NCBI GenBank assembly: GCA_947258795.1
Contig: CAMYJU010000007.1
Coordinates: 234,246 to 298,245 of the forward strand
DNA from: an uncultured Gammaproteobacteria bacterium
GTDB taxonomy: Bacteria > Pseudomonadota > Gammaproteobacteria > DRJJ01
Length of the DNA stretch: 64,000 bases
Direction: 5' to 3'
Below the pieces are notes generated by a model that worked only from the letters and a program-made list of their open reading frames with translations, did not search any database and was not told the origin of the DNA. Position numbers and translations under genes: made by a program. This document shows, piece by piece, positions 45,804 to 55,351 of the stretch. Positions within the stretch are counted from its first letter, which is position 1. Each line of letters starts with the position of its first letter.

Positions 45804-47432
45804 ATGGCCATGATTAACGCACAAACAGCAAACGGGTTTTCCGGGCTACCGGCGATACGCCAGTTGGGTCTTATGATAGGCCTGGCAGCCAGTGTCGCAT
45901 TGGGTGTCGCGGTCGTACTCTGGTCCCAGTCACCAAACTATACCTTGTTGTATGGCAATCTGGACTCGCAGGACAGCGCAATGGTTCTGGATGCCCTGCA
46001 AAAGGCCAATATCCCGTTCAAGGTCGAGGACGGTACAGGTGCGGTGATGGTGTTGTCCGGCAAGGTACATGAAGCGCGCATGAAACTGTCTGCACAGGGA
46101 TTGCCGAAAGGGCTGGGTGTCGGTTTCGAGATGCTCGAGAAAGAACAGCAAATGGGTACCAGCCAGTACATCCAGCAGGCACGTTACCAGCGCGCGCTGG
46201 AAATCGAACTGGCCCGTTCAATAGGTACCATGCGCAATGTTAAATCTGCACGCGTGCATCTGGCGATACCCAAACGCACTGCTTTTATACGCAAACAGAC
46301 CGAAGCCAGTGCCTCGGTGGTGTTGGACCTGTATTCTGGCAGGGGGTTGAACGATCAACAGGTTGCTTCCATCGTGCACCTGGTGTCAGCCAGTATCTCT
46401 AGTCTTGACCCGGCCAAGGTCACGGTAGTCGACCAGAACGGCAACCTGTTTACCAATGGTATGAACAATAATCAGATGGCAGCGGCCAGTAGTCAGTTCA
46501 ACCATACCCGCAAGCTGGAAGATACCTACAAGACCCGTATTGAGGAGCTGATCTCACCGATCATCGGGCCGGGGCGCGTACGCGCACAGGTGGTGGCCGA
46601 GATTGACTTCACCCATACTGAAAAAACACTGGAAGAATACAAACCCGATACCGCGGCGGTACGCAGCGAACAGATCAGCGAACAGAAAACCGGTAGTGGC
46701 ACGATCGCGGAAGGTATACCCGGTGCGCTCAGTAACCAGCCGCCTGAAGCGGTTACCCAGTCAGCCGGTGATACCGCATTGACAGATCAGGCGGAGAATG
46801 GTCGCAGCAGTCGCCAGTCCACCCGAAACTATGAACTGGACAAGTCAATCAGTCATATCGTTACCCCGGGCGCCAGCCTGAAACGCCTGTCCGTTGCGGT
46901 ACTGGTCGATGACCTGCAAACCGTTGGCAATGATGGTGAGGTGACACGCAGTCCACTTGACCAGCAGGCATTGGACCGGATCACCGTACTGGTCAAGGAC
47001 GCGGTCGGTTTCAGTGAAGCGCGTGGTGATACCGTTAACGTGGTGAATGCGTCATTCTACACTCCGGCCGCGCCGGAAGCGTTGCCGGCCGCACCAATCT
47101 GGGAACAGGCCTGGGTCTGGGATGTGGGTAAGCAGGCAGCGGGTGTATTGTTCGTATTACTGATGGTGTTCGGTGTCATCAAGCCGGTTTTACGCAACCT
47201 GTCTGACGCCGGCAAGGTCATGCATACAACAATGGTACAGACACCGGAAGAAGCCGCCGCGGGTGCGGCAGCAGCGGGACAAGCCGGGTTGCCGGATCAT
47301 TCAGAACAGCTACAGGGCCTGCCGGCGCCAGACCAGACCTCGAATCAGCTAGAGTCGGCCAAGACCTTGGTCAAGGATGATCCGGCCAGGGTTGCACAGG
47401 TCGTCAAAACATGGGTAAACAGTGATGGCTGA
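45804..47432 (+). CDS. fliF: FliF, MS-ring protein
   Basis: A 542-residue inner-membrane ring protein. A first membrane helix at about 24-44 (LGLMIGLAASVALGVAVVLW) is followed by YccC-like ring domains (NYTLLYGNLDSQDSAMVLDAL, RYQRALEIELARSIGTM, ARVHLAIPKR, RVRAQVVAEIDF), then a second helix at about 445-465 (AAGVLFVLLMVFGVIKPVLRNL), and a C-terminal FliG-binding tail (AKTLVKDDPARVAQVVKTWV). Its stop overlaps the fliG start by eight bases. Confidence 0.96.
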   Translation: MAMINAQTANGFSGLPAIRQLGLMIGLAASVALGVAVVLWSQSPNYTLLYGNLDSQDSAMVLDALQKANIPFKVEDGTGAVMVLSGKVHEARMKLSAQGLPKGLGVGFEMLEKEQQMGTSQYIQQARYQRALEIELARSIGTMRNVKSARVHLAIPKRTAFIRKQTEASASVVLDLYSGRGLNDQQVASIVHLVSASISSLDPAKVTVVDQNGNLFTNGMNNNQMAAASSQFNHTRKLEDTYKTRIEELISPIIGPGRVRAQVVAEIDFTHTEKTLEEYKPDTAAVRSEQISEQKTGSGTIAEGIPGALSNQPPEAVTQSAGDTALTDQAENGRSSRQSTRNYELDKSISHIVTPGASLKRLSVAVLVDDLQTVGNDGEVTRSPLDQQALDRITVLVKDAVGFSEARGDTVNVVNASFYTPAAPEALPAAPIWEQAWVWDVGKQAAGVLFVLLMVFGVIKPVLRNLSDAGKVMHTTMVQTPEEAAAGAAAAGQAGLPDHSEQLQGLPAPDQTSNQLESAKTLVKDDPARVAQVVKTWVNSDG

Positions 47433-48435
47433 TGAAAAGGTAGGCTATAGCGGTACCGAACGTGCAGCCGTGCTGTTGATGAGCCTCGGAGAGGAGCTCG
47501 CGGCCGATGTAATGAAGCTGATGGGACCCAAAGAGGTGCAACGCATCGGGCAGGCGATGGCGACACTGGAAAATGTATCCAAGAACCAGATGGGTGGTGT
47601 ACTGGGCGATTTTATATCCGAGGTCGACAACCAGACCGCGCTCGGTATCGGCAGCGATGACTACGTGCGTAATGTACTGGTATCAGCACTCGGTGAGGAT
47701 AAGGCCAGCGGTATAATTGACCGGGTATTGATGGGGCACAGCTCCAAGGGACTGGAAGCACTTAAGTGGATGGACCCGCGTGCCGTTGCCGAGGTGATTC
47801 GACTTGAGCATCCACAAATTATTGCGATCGTGTTGGCCTACCTGGACAGTGACCACGCGGCGGAAGTGCTGGCGATGATGCCAGTACGCACACGACCGGA
47901 CATTATCATGCGTATCGCGACCCTGGACGGTATCCAGCCGAAGGCATTGATGGAACTTGATGAAATCATGGAGCGCCAGTTTTCAGGTACCACAACCATG
48001 AAATCCTCCAACGTCGGTGGTGTGAAATCGGCCGCGGACATCCTGAACTTTGTCGAATCGGTGGTTGAGTCCGAGATCATTGACGATATCAGGGACGCCA
48101 ATAACGAACTGGGCGACATGATCCAGGACCTGATGTTTGTGTTCGACAACCTCGCGGATGTGGATGGGCCCGGTATACAGGCATTGCTGCGCGAAATTTC
48201 ATCCGAGACATTGATCATGGCATTGAAGGGTGCCGACGACGCGGTCAAAGAAAAAATATTCTCGAACATGTCCAAACGTGCCGGCGAAATGCTGCGTGAT
48301 GACCTCGAGGCAAAGGGTCCGGTACGCCTTAGCGATGTCGAAGGCGCGCAGAAAGAAATCCTGGCCGTTGCGCGACGCCTGGCCGACTCCGGTGATATCG
48401 TACTGGGCGGCAAGGGCGCCGAGCAGATGATTTGA
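47425..48435 (+). CDS. fliG: FliG, motor switch protein
   Basis: A 336-residue switch-complex protein that couples the stator to the rotor. It has GTERAAVLLMSLGEELAADVMKLMGPKEVQRIG, the EHPQIIAIVLAYLDSDHAAEVLAMMPVRTRPDIIMRIA armadillo repeat, LMELDEIMERQF, and the C-terminal torque helix region FVFDNLADVDGPGIQALLREISSETLIMALKGADD. The start at ATG 47425 is chosen over the in-frame GTG at 47422. Confidence 0.96.
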   Translation: MADEKVGYSGTERAAVLLMSLGEELAADVMKLMGPKEVQRIGQAMATLENVSKNQMGGVLGDFISEVDNQTALGIGSDDYVRNVLVSALGEDKASGIIDRVLMGHSSKGLEALKWMDPRAVAEVIRLEHPQIIAIVLAYLDSDHAAEVLAMMPVRTRPDIIMRIATLDGIQPKALMELDEIMERQFSGTTTMKSSNVGGVKSAADILNFVESVVESEIIDDIRDANNELGDMIQDLMFVFDNLADVDGPGIQALLREISSETLIMALKGADDAVKEKIFSNMSKRAGEMLRDDLEAKGPVRLSDVEGAQKEILAVARRLADSGDIVLGGKGAEQMI

Positions 48436-48436
48436 T

Positions 48437-49090
48437 ATGAGCAAGATAATCAACAAGGACGCCGTTTCCGGATGTGAAGCGTGGAGCCCGCCACGTGTCG
48501 TGGATGACAACCCGGCTTCCAATCAGGCCACCCCTGCCAACACCGGGTATATGACCGCGGCTGCACTCGAGGAGATACAACAACAGGCCTATGACGAGGC
48601 ATGGGCAAAGGGTCGTGAAGAGGGACTGGTTGCCGGCAGGGAAGAACTGCTGAAACGCATAGGCAGCCTGGATACGATCATGAATAGCTTTGCCGAGCCG
48701 TTCAGCAAATTGGATGACGAGGTCGTATCGGACATGGCGGACCTGGTCATCTCTATGTTACGGCAACTGGTACGGCGTGAGATACGTACTGACCCGGGCC
48801 AGATCATTGCTATCGTACGGGAAGCGGTCGCTTCCCTACCAACCGCGTCACGCAAGGTCTATCTGCATCTACACCCGGATGACCTGGTCATTGTACGCGA
48901 TACCCTGTCACTGTCGGATGATGAACGCAACTGGGAGCTGGTCGAGGACCCGATTATCAGCATGGGTGGCTGCCTGGTCAGAACAGAATTTTCGCAGGTT
49001 GACGCAAGGGTCGAGACACGCATCGCCAAGCTGATCGCACAGGTATTTGGCGATGAACGCAATACCGAACAAAGCGGTGACAAGGAGTGA
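48437..49090 (+). CDS. fliH: FliH, regulator of the export ATPase
   Basis: A 217-residue cytoplasmic protein that binds FliI and links it to the C-ring. The N-terminal part is disordered, then a long helix with Gly-x-x-x-Gly spacing ([24 protein letters not shown]), and a C-terminal FliH/HrpE domain ([35 protein letters not shown]...[15 protein letters not shown]). Its stop overlaps the start region of fliI. Confidence 0.93.
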   Translation: MSKIINKDAVSGCEAWSPPRVVDDNPASNQATPANTGYMTAAALEEIQQQAYDEAWAKGREEGLVAGREELLKRIGSLDTIMNSFAEPFSKLDDEVVSDMADLVISMLRQLVRREIRTDPGQIIAIVREAVASLPTASRKVYLHLHPDDLVIVRDTLSLSDDERNWELVEDPIISMGGCLVRTEFSQVDARVETRIAKLIAQVFGDERNTEQSGDKE

Positions 49091-49095
49091 CCGGG

Positions 49096-50448
49096 GTGCA
49101 GCCGGAGATTGCAAATCGTAACCCGGCCTGGCGCCAAAAACTGATGGACTACAACCGTCGTGTCGGTACGGTGCCGATGGTGGTCGAGGGTAAGCTGACA
49201 CGCATGGTCGGCCTGACGCTGGAGGCGGTTGGATGCCAGGCGCCGATCGGTGGCCGTTGCATGGTCGCAACGCCGGAAGGTAGTGACATCGAGGCCGAAG
49301 TGGTTGGCTTTGCCGGTGATAAACTTTTTTTGATGCCTACTGGCAACCTGCAGGGTCTGGTACCAAATGCCCGCGTGGTCCCGACCAATACCTCCTGTGT
49401 TGCGCATGTAGGCAATGCCTTGCTCGGTCGCATCATTGATGGCGCGGGCAGGCCACTGGACGGCAAGGGCGCGATACAGACAGAAGCCACCACCTCATTG
49501 ACCGGCCGTCAGATCAATCCTTTACTACGTCACCCGATATCGGAGCCGCTGGATGTCGGTGTGCGCGCAATCAACAGCCTGTTGACCGTTGGGCGCGGAC
49601 AGCGTATGGGCCTGTTTGCCGGTAGTGGTGTTGGCAAGAGTGTATTGCTGGGTATGATGACGCGCTATACCAATGCCGATGTAATCGTTGTTGGTCTGAT
49701 CGGTGAGCGTGGTCGTGAGGTCAAGGAGTTCGTCCAAAACATACTCGGTGAAGACGATCTCAGGCGCGCCGTGGTGGTCGCTACACCTGCCGATGATCCG
49801 CCGTTGATGCGTATGCATGGCGCGATGCAGGCCACCGCGATCGCCGAGTATTTCCGTGACCAGGGTCTGAATGTACTGCTATTGATGGACTCGCTGACCC
49901 GTTACGCACAGGCGCAACGTGAAATCGCACTGGCTATCGGCGAACCGCCGGCAACCAAGGGCTATCCACCCTCGGTGTTTGCGAAAATTCCGCAACTGGT
50001 CGAACGTGCCGGTAACGGCGAAGAAGGGGGTGGTTCGATTACTGCCTTCTATACCATCCTGGCAGAAGGCGACGATCAGAACGATCCGATTGCCGATGCC
50101 GCACGTGCGATCTTGGATGGTCATATCGTGCTGTCACGGCAACTGGCTGAATCCGGTCACTACCCGGCAATCGATATCGAGGCATCGATCAGTCGTGTGA
50201 TGCCCGAGATTACCGAACTGGATCAGCAGCGTCGTGCACAGGCGTTTAAGAAACTGTATTCCCTCTATGAGCAGAATCGCGACCTGATCAACGTCGGCGC
50301 CTACCAGCCCGGCAGCAATCCGCAGATAGACGAGGCTATCGACTATAATCCGAGGTTGATGGGCTTCCTGCAGCAAAACATGCATGAGAGTGTGAATTAT
50401 GATCAGAGTATGACGCAAATCAGCGAACTGATGTCCAGGCATGTGTGA
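49096..50448 (+). CDS. fliI: FliI, flagellar export ATPase
   Basis: A 450-residue F1-like ATPase that assists substrate entry to the flagellar export gate. Walker A is [16 protein letters not shown], Walker B in [22 protein letters not shown], and the family strings [31 protein letters not shown] and [20 protein letters not shown] are all present. I placed the start at GTG 49096 because AAGGAG (49082-49087) is eight bases upstream; GTG 49087, three codons earlier, overlaps that site and the fliH stop and is the alternative. Confidence 0.95.
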   Translation: MQPEIANRNPAWRQKLMDYNRRVGTVPMVVEGKLTRMVGLTLEAVGCQAPIGGRCMVATPEGSDIEAEVVGFAGDKLFLMPTGNLQGLVPNARVVPTNTSCVAHVGNALLGRIIDGAGRPLDGKGAIQTEATTSLTGRQINPLLRHPISEPLDVGVRAINSLLTVGRGQRMGLFAGSGVGKSVLLGMMTRYTNADVIVVGLIGERGREVKEFVQNILGEDDLRRAVVVATPADDPPLMRMHGAMQATAIAEYFRDQGLNVLLLMDSLTRYAQAQREIALAIGEPPATKGYPPSVFAKIPQLVERAGNGEEGGGSITAFYTILAEGDDQNDPIADAARAILDGHIVLSRQLAESGHYPAIDIEASISRVMPEITELDQQRRAQAFKKLYSLYEQNRDLINVGAYQPGSNPQIDEAIDYNPRLMGFLQQNMHESVNYDQSMTQISELMSRHV

Positions 50449-50473
50449 GAACAGCTGATTACTGGGAGCGACA

Positions 50474-50920
50474 ATGGACAGATCAAAACGCATCAAACCG
50501 GTAGCCAAATTTGCACACCAGAAGGAGCGTGATGCGGCATCCGAGCTGGGCAAGTGTCGCAGCAGTCTGAATGATAAGGAGAAAAAGCTACAGGAGTTGC
50601 TGGAGTATCGCGACGACTACACCCGCAAGTTTTCCGAAAACAACGATACCTCGATCGACGCGCGGGTCATGCAGGACTACCGCCTGTTCCTGTCGCGATT
50701 GAATGAAGCCATCGAAATGCAGCGTGCACTGGTCAATCAGGGCAAGGAGGCCTGTGACCTGCAAACCGAAAACTGGATGGGACAGCGCAGCCGTGCCAAC
50801 GCACTGGACAAGGTGGTAGAGCGCTACCAGAAGGCCGACGAAGACAAAAAGCAGAAGCAGGAACAACGTGAGCAGGACGAGTATTCTGCGCGTAACGGGA
50901 AATCCAATAACGACGACTGA
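50474..50920 (+). CDS. fliJ: FliJ, export chaperone-escort protein
   Basis: A 148-residue coiled-coil protein that sits on the FliI hexamer and recycles chaperones. It is almost wholly helical and charged (RIKPVAKFAHQKERDAASELGKCRSSLND...KLQELLEYRDDY, ending in a Lys/Glu/Gln-rich tail). The length and position after fliI fit FliJ. It ends the fliEFGHIJ run. Confidence 0.9.
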   Translation: MDRSKRIKPVAKFAHQKERDAASELGKCRSSLNDKEKKLQELLEYRDDYTRKFSENNDTSIDARVMQDYRLFLSRLNEAIEMQRALVNQGKEACDLQTENWMGQRSRANALDKVVERYQKADEDKKQKQEQREQDEYSARNGKSNNDD

Positions 50921-51480
50921 CAGACTGTCAGATATTGATGACAGTGAATAATTGAATTTTATCCTTACCTATATTGGCTGAATAACGTTTTTATTGAACA
51001 ATATGTATTGGCGAATCCAGGAAATATAACTCGTTGCAGCACGAGGGTTGTAGTGACGTCGTTGGCAGACGAGTTAAACTTGGTCTAATATATGGGATTT
51101 ATTCGGTGCAGATGGCGAACCCCATAATGCTATCTCCTTGTAAAATATAGAACTGTATCGCTATTCAACCATGATTAATATCCGGTCCGTAATATATCTA
51201 TTTGCTATAAACTGAAAAATTAAATAACATCCTGTTAAATATGAAAATTAAGATAAATATTAGAAACAATCGGACTCCAAAAACTGTCACGCCTTTTACT
51301 GATCACAAAATGCGCGCCAGCTTTTTTACCGGTTATCCTGATGTTATGTGCCCAAGTTACCCATGAAAAGCCGGTGTCATCTATTAGGTCACTGGTATTA
51401 TGTGTTTAAATATCAAAGGTAATTAGCAGCGCTAAAAAATAGTAAGTCATTCAATTTACGTTAAGTGAGGAAAGGTCGAA
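50921..51480. other. AT-rich non-coding region with the csp leader
   Basis: About 560 bases with no supported gene and clearly higher AT than the flagellar genes. It starts with a small palindrome (CTGACAGACTGTCAG, near the fliJ stop). The right part, up to the csp start, is likely the promoter and long 5' leader that cold-shock genes usually carry. A short frame near 51285-51408 encodes a hydrophobic peptide but has no start codon I can defend. Confidence 0.45.
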
Positions 51481-51687
51481 ATGAGTACAGGTACAGTAAA
51501 GTGGTTCAACGCAGATAAAGGTTTTGGTTTCATAACTCCAGATGAGGGTGGCAAGGATTTGTTTGTTCACCATTCTGAGATCCAAGCTGGTGGTGGCTAT
51601 GCAACTCTCAATGAAGGTCAGAAAGTAGAATTTGAAGTCGGGCAGGGCCAGAAAGGGCCATGTGCTAATAAGGTAGTACCTATCTAA
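51481..51687 (+). CDS. Cold-shock domain protein (CspA family)
   Basis: A 68-residue single-stranded nucleic-acid-binding OB-fold protein. RNP1 (KGFGFITP) and RNP2 (DLFVHHSEI) are both present after the typical start [13 protein letters not shown]. It probably acts as an RNA chaperone during cold or growth transitions. A purine-rich ribosome site (GTGAGGAAAGG) precedes ATG 51481. It is unrelated to the flagellar run and sits in the inserted segment. Confidence 0.95.
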   Translation: MSTGTVKWFNADKGFGFITPDEGGKDLFVHHSEIQAGGGYATLNEGQKVEFEVGQGQKGPCANKVVPI

Positions 51688-51744
51688 CTCTAAAAATTCA
51701 GCAGAGTTGCATAAGCACTGACACATAACAATGGGCTAAACATC

Positions 51745-51764
51745 GCAGGGGTTTCCACCCCTGC
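51745..51764 (+). terminator. Hairpin after csp
   Basis: A perfect 8-bp stem GCAGGGGT (51745-51752) with ACCCCTGC (51757-51764) and a TTCC loop, 57 bases after the csp stop. The T-run is weak. Confidence 0.6.
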
Positions 51765-51881
51765 TGGGGCCTTCAAAAGCGTCGTTTGCTTTGTTTATTC
51801 GCTATCACTCATTTTAACATAATCTACCCGCGTCATTTTCAGTCCCGTTAGCCAAACTTATCTGAATAATGAGTAGAAATT

Positions 51882-52406
51882 ATGGAAGAGTCTGAAAGAC
51901 AAAAGTATTTGCAATTAGTTACGCGTAAGCTGGTTAGTCTCACTGCTGCTAGCATGTTAATTTTGTTGATAATATTTTATGTTGTCGAGTTAGTAAGTCT
52001 TGAGAGAACATACTTGGTCTCTTATGTTTTCTTGGCGGGATTAATTGGTGGATTTGTAAGTATACAACAAAGATTGCCGACAATAGGATTAACTGAGCTA
52101 AGAGAGCTTTCTAACTCGTGGCTTTCTATTCTTCTTATCCCGATAAATGGTGGTATTTTTGCTATTGTGCTTATGCTCATGTTTCTATCAGGTATTCTTG
52201 AGGGGGCAATGTTTCCTAAGTATGTACACTCACCAATTGACCAGCAGAATTTGGTGGCTAGTTTTGTGCAATGGTTAACGACAACATTCCCCAAAAGCGG
52301 CGCTGATGTCGCAAAATTGCTTTTTTGGTCGTTCGTTGCGGGGTTTAGTGAACGCTTTGTTCCTCAAATTATTCGTAAGACGTCTGATAATACAGATAGC
52401 AATTAA
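51882..52406 (+). CDS. Multi-spanning membrane protein, function unknown
   Basis: A 174-residue inner-membrane protein with about three to four hydrophobic helices: residues 20-40 (AASMLILLIIFYVVELV), 45-62 (SYVFLAGLIGGFVSI), 82-105 (LSILLIPINGGIFAIVLMLMFLSGIL) and 145-155. The ending LLFWSFVAGFSERFVPQII is a motif found in several unannotated membrane proteins with an AGFSERF core. Codon use is AT-rich, unlike the flagellar genes on either side, which suggests horizontal gain. Confidence 0.6.
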   Translation: MEESERQKYLQLVTRKLVSLTAASMLILLIIFYVVELVSLERTYLVSYVFLAGLIGGFVSIQQRLPTIGLTELRELSNSWLSILLIPINGGIFAIVLMLMFLSGILEGAMFPKYVHSPIDQQNLVASFVQWLTTTFPKSGADVAKLLFWSFVAGFSERFVPQIIRKTSDNTDSN

Positions 52407-52530
52407 TTCCAGCCGAAGTTACAAATACGCAGCTGAATTAGACGTTGTGTTTATTTAACGTGACTTATAGCCGACATATTCTTTATAAATTGCATTCATG
52501 GTCTATATCAATACGGCCACCTCCGTAAGC

Positions 52531-53112
52531 ATGAAGATAATCCTTTTAAGTATATTTTTGATTTTATCGGGTTGCCTGGCTCGTCCGGTAATCGTTAAAA
52601 CGGATGACGAAAGTCATACAAGACAAAGCCTGGAAATAGAGCAATCGGTACTGCAAACAGCGAAAACCGGAGACTGGCTGGTTATTCGGGGCTATCGGGC
52701 CACAGACAACCTGGTGTCCTATGCTACGGGTCTGCCGATCAGTCATGCCGGTATATATGATGCTGAATCACGTCAGATAATTGAAGCAGAGGCCCAGGGT
52801 GTACATATATCGACATTACAAGAATTTGTTGATAAATCATATCGGCTGCTGATCATTCGTCCCAGATGGCGTAGCAATGAAAATGCAGGGCTCGCCTGGA
52901 ACAACGCCAGGAGACTGGTCGGGAGTGACTACGATTTACTGGGTACTTTGGGCTTTAACTACCCCAGTAAGTATTATTGTAGTGAACTGGCTGTTTCTGT
53001 TTACAAGCAATGGTACAGCGGCAAGGAAAAGTTTCCGAAAATAATAAAGCCCGGTGAACTTTATTTATATGGTGAAATTCTGTATGACTCTCTCCCCAGA
53101 GATGAAATCTAA
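52531..53112 (+). CDS. YiiX/YaeF-like permuted papain-family lipoprotein
   Basis: A 193-residue protein with a lipoprotein signal (MKIILLSIFLILSGC, Cys15 lipidated). The remainder fits the permuted NlpC/P60 papain-like fold of the YiiX/YaeF family, GDWLVIRGYRATDNLVSY, the His in ISHAGIYD, and the Cys in YYCSELAVSVYKQW. The circular order (His before Cys) is visible. It would be an envelope amidase or peptidase; the substrate is unknown. The start at ATG 52531 puts the signal peptide first; an upstream ATG at 52498 adds 11 residues. Confidence 0.7.
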   Translation: MKIILLSIFLILSGCLARPVIVKTDDESHTRQSLEIEQSVLQTAKTGDWLVIRGYRATDNLVSYATGLPISHAGIYDAESRQIIEAEAQGVHISTLQEFVDKSYRLLIIRPRWRSNENAGLAWNNARRLVGSDYDLLGTLGFNYPSKYYCSELAVSVYKQWYSGKEKFPKIIKPGELYLYGEILYDSLPRDEI

Positions 53113-53116
53113 AACT

Positions 53117-53130
53117 TGATCACGTGATCA
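53117..53130. promoter_or_regulatory. Perfect 14-bp palindrome upstream of fliK
   Basis: TGATCACGTGATCA is fully self-complementary and lies 23 bases upstream of the fliK sigma-54 element. It could be an operator for a dimeric regulator, or chance. Confidence 0.4.
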
Positions 53131-53152
53131 TACGATCAGGTTCACCCCGATC

Positions 53153-53168
53153 TGGCATAACTCTTGCT
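53153..53168 (+). promoter_or_regulatory. Sigma-54 promoter of fliK
   Basis: TGGCATAACTCTTGCT has GG and GC ten bases apart and the TTGCT -12 box. It ends 45 bases before the fliK start codon. Confidence 0.85.
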
Positions 53169-53213
53169 CCTTGTATGGCAGGCCCCTGAAATTGCCGCCC
53201 AGGAGAAAAAAAT

Positions 53214-54473
53214 ATGAGTACAGCCATGCCACAATCAGCCAATAATCCGCTGCTGCTTGCACTTGGAAATCAGCTTAATTCACCAGCCACGAATGCCACG
53301 GGCAATACCGGTATTCAGTCAAAAGCCAGTGAGAATAGTCAGTTTATACAGGTGCTTAGCGATTTTCTGTCAACGGCGGACGGCACCGTCACTTTACCTC
53401 AATTTTTAGCAGGTTTGGAACACGGGGCGAGTGCACTGGGGCAAAACGGCGTTGGCAGCGGACTGCCGCTGGAGGGCAACCCGTTGCCGCCTCATCGGCA
53501 ATCCATCCTTGGTGAGCTGGCAGAAATACCGCTTGCCGTTCAGCAGGGCGAGTCACTCCCGGCCGGGTTGTCGGAGGAATTACAGGCCCGGCTTGCCGGG
53601 CATGATGCACTTGGCCTGGTTGCCAGCCTGGTCAATCCCTCACAGGTTGACGCCGCGCTGAATGATCATGGCTCGGCATTGTCGATGCAGCCGCAACTGA
53701 GCGCAGCCCTGGCGACGGCAATTGCGAATCGCCTGACCGCGGAGGCGGGAAACCAGGCCGCAGTATCTGAAGAATCACCCCAGGCCCAGGTGCTGGCAGC
53801 ATTGGATTTGGCGGACGAGACCATGTTCTCTGATCCCGAGCAGGGCAATCAGGAGCAGTTTCTGAGGAACCTGCTGGAGAACCGTCTAGCCAATCTGCCG
53901 CAGGCAGCATCGGAGCATAACAGCCAGTTTCACCGTGAAAGCCTGGTTAGCCTGGTCAACGCCAGTGCGCCATTAGCAGCCACACCGGTCGAATCTGCGC
54001 GACCGGCATCCATGCCGACCCTGAGCCTGCATGAGCCGTTCAACCACTCGCAATGGCGTGACGAGATGGCTAACCGGATCAGCTGGCTGGTGCGCAACAA
54101 TCAATCCGCCGCGCAGCTGCGAATAAATCCGGCACATCTGGGTCCGATGGAAATCAGTATCAACATTAGCCAGGAACAGGCCAGTGTCAGCTTTGTCTCC
54201 CAGCATTTGCAGGTACGTGAGGCGGTAGAACTGGCCATACCGCGTCTGCGTGAAATGCTGGAGCAGCAGGGCCTTAATCTGGCCGATGTGGACATCTCGT
54301 CCGGCCATTCCCATGCGGCACTGCAGCATGCCGGCAGTGGTAACGAAAGCACTGACGACAGCGGTCTGTCAGCGGGTACATCCGATGAATGTGGACCGGA
54401 ATGTGAGGATACTGCCCAGTCTGCCACGCTGGAAGCTGAACAGTCGATCGGCATACTGGACGAATACGCCTGA
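53214..54473 (+). CDS. fliK: FliK, hook-length control protein
   Basis: A 419-residue secreted ruler. The N-terminal 260 residues are Gln/Ala/Leu-rich and poorly conserved. The C-terminal Flg_hook domain (about 275-365) is clear: WRDEMANRISWLVRNNQSAAQLRINPAHLGPMEISINISQEQASVSFVSQH...VREAVELAIPRLREMLEQQGLNLADVDIS. An acidic tail follows. GGAGAAAAAA precedes ATG 53214. Confidence 0.93.
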   Translation: MSTAMPQSANNPLLLALGNQLNSPATNATGNTGIQSKASENSQFIQVLSDFLSTADGTVTLPQFLAGLEHGASALGQNGVGSGLPLEGNPLPPHRQSILGELAEIPLAVQQGESLPAGLSEELQARLAGHDALGLVASLVNPSQVDAALNDHGSALSMQPQLSAALATAIANRLTAEAGNQAAVSEESPQAQVLAALDLADETMFSDPEQGNQEQFLRNLLENRLANLPQAASEHNSQFHRESLVSLVNASAPLAATPVESARPASMPTLSLHEPFNHSQWRDEMANRISWLVRNNQSAAQLRINPAHLGPMEISINISQEQASVSFVSQHLQVREAVELAIPRLREMLEQQGLNLADVDISSGHSHAALQHAGSGNESTDDSGLSAGTSDECGPECEDTAQSATLEAEQSIGILDEYA

Positions 54474-54761
54474 CCGGTTCCCGGCCCGGGCCCGTGACGG
54501 TTACCGGGTCCGGGATCCACGCATCCAACTGACTCCCTTCGATTTATCCCGGCCATACCAGGCCACGTTGAACAGGCATAGATGTAGCTGCCAACATGCT
54601 GACGGTAGAGTCTGTCACCCAGCTGTCAACATGTCGTCACCTGTACGAATTGCATTTCTAACTTATTGAAATAACTGCTAATAAATATCCCGTGATCAGT
54701 GGCACAGGTTTTGCTTCTAAACCGGTAGACATTTGCGTGAAACGGAAAAGGAAACATATCA
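54474..54761. other. Intergenic region before fliL
   Basis: About 290 bases, GC-rich on the left with a short inverted repeat near the fliK stop (CCGGTTCCCGG / CCGGGTCCGGG type). The right part carries the fliL sigma-54 element. No gene is seen. Confidence 0.45.
54700..54715 (+). promoter_or_regulatory. Sigma-54 promoter of fliL operon
   Basis: TGGCACAGGTTTTGCT, GG and GC ten bases apart, matching TGGCACG-N4-TTGCW at all but one position. It ends 46 bases before fliL. Confidence 0.92.
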
Positions 54762-55349
54762 ATGGCCAGGAATGACGATGATCTGGAGCTGGATGTCTCC
54801 GGTTCAGAAGAAAAGAAAAGTGGCGGTAGCATGAAAATTGTCATCATTATTGTGGCAGTGTTGCTATTGATCGGTATTGGTGTAACCGCCGCCCTGTTAC
54901 TAATGGGTGAAGATGAGCCGCCAATGGAAGAGGCCGCTGAAATGTCAGCCGATAAAAAGGTGGAGGCGGATGAAGAGGCTGTCGAATCACCCAAGCCACA
55001 AAAGAAAAAGAAGGTAAAACGCAAGGGTAAACCGAATTTTTTAGATATGACGCCTGCGTTTGTTGTGAACCTGAATGATACAGAAAGTGATGTGAAATTC
55101 CTGCAGGTATCTGTCAGCCTGATGAGTTTTTCCACGGAAGACATGGATCTGATCAGGGAATATGTCCCCCTGATCAAGAACAAGCTGGTGCTGCTGTTCA
55201 GCGAACAGAAATTTAACGAGCTGCGTACCAAAAAAGGCAAGGAAAAGTTACAGGCAGAGGCCCTGTTGACTGTACAGGAAGCGCTCACCGAAATGACCGG
55301 CAAGGAACTGGTCGACGCACTGTATATCACCAGCATTGTAGGGCAATAA
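54762..55349 (+). CDS. fliL: FliL, stator-associated membrane protein
   Basis: A 195-residue protein with a short cytoplasmic N-terminus, one membrane helix (about residues 25-48, MKIVIIIVAVLLLIGIGV) and a periplasmic domain (about 85-195, MTPAFVVNLNDTESDVKFLQVSVSLM, ending VVDALYITSIVGQ-like). An acidic/basic low-complexity linker (about 55-88) separates them. FliL supports stator function under load. First gene of the fliLMNOPQR-flhB run. Confidence 0.95.
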   Translation: MARNDDDLELDVSGSEEKKSGGSMKIVIIIVAVLLLIGIGVTAALLLMGEDEPPMEEAAEMSADKKVEADEEAVESPKPQKKKKVKRKGKPNFLDMTPAFVVNLNDTESDVKFLQVSVSLMSFSTEDMDLIREYVPLIKNKLVLLFSEQKFNELRTKKGKEKLQAEALLTVQEALTEMTGKELVDALYITSIVGQ

Positions 55350-55351
55350 AC

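Noticed and set aside
51285..51408. Small hydrophobic gene upstream of csp
   Set aside because: No defensible start codon or ribosome binding site; more likely part of the csp promoter and leader region.
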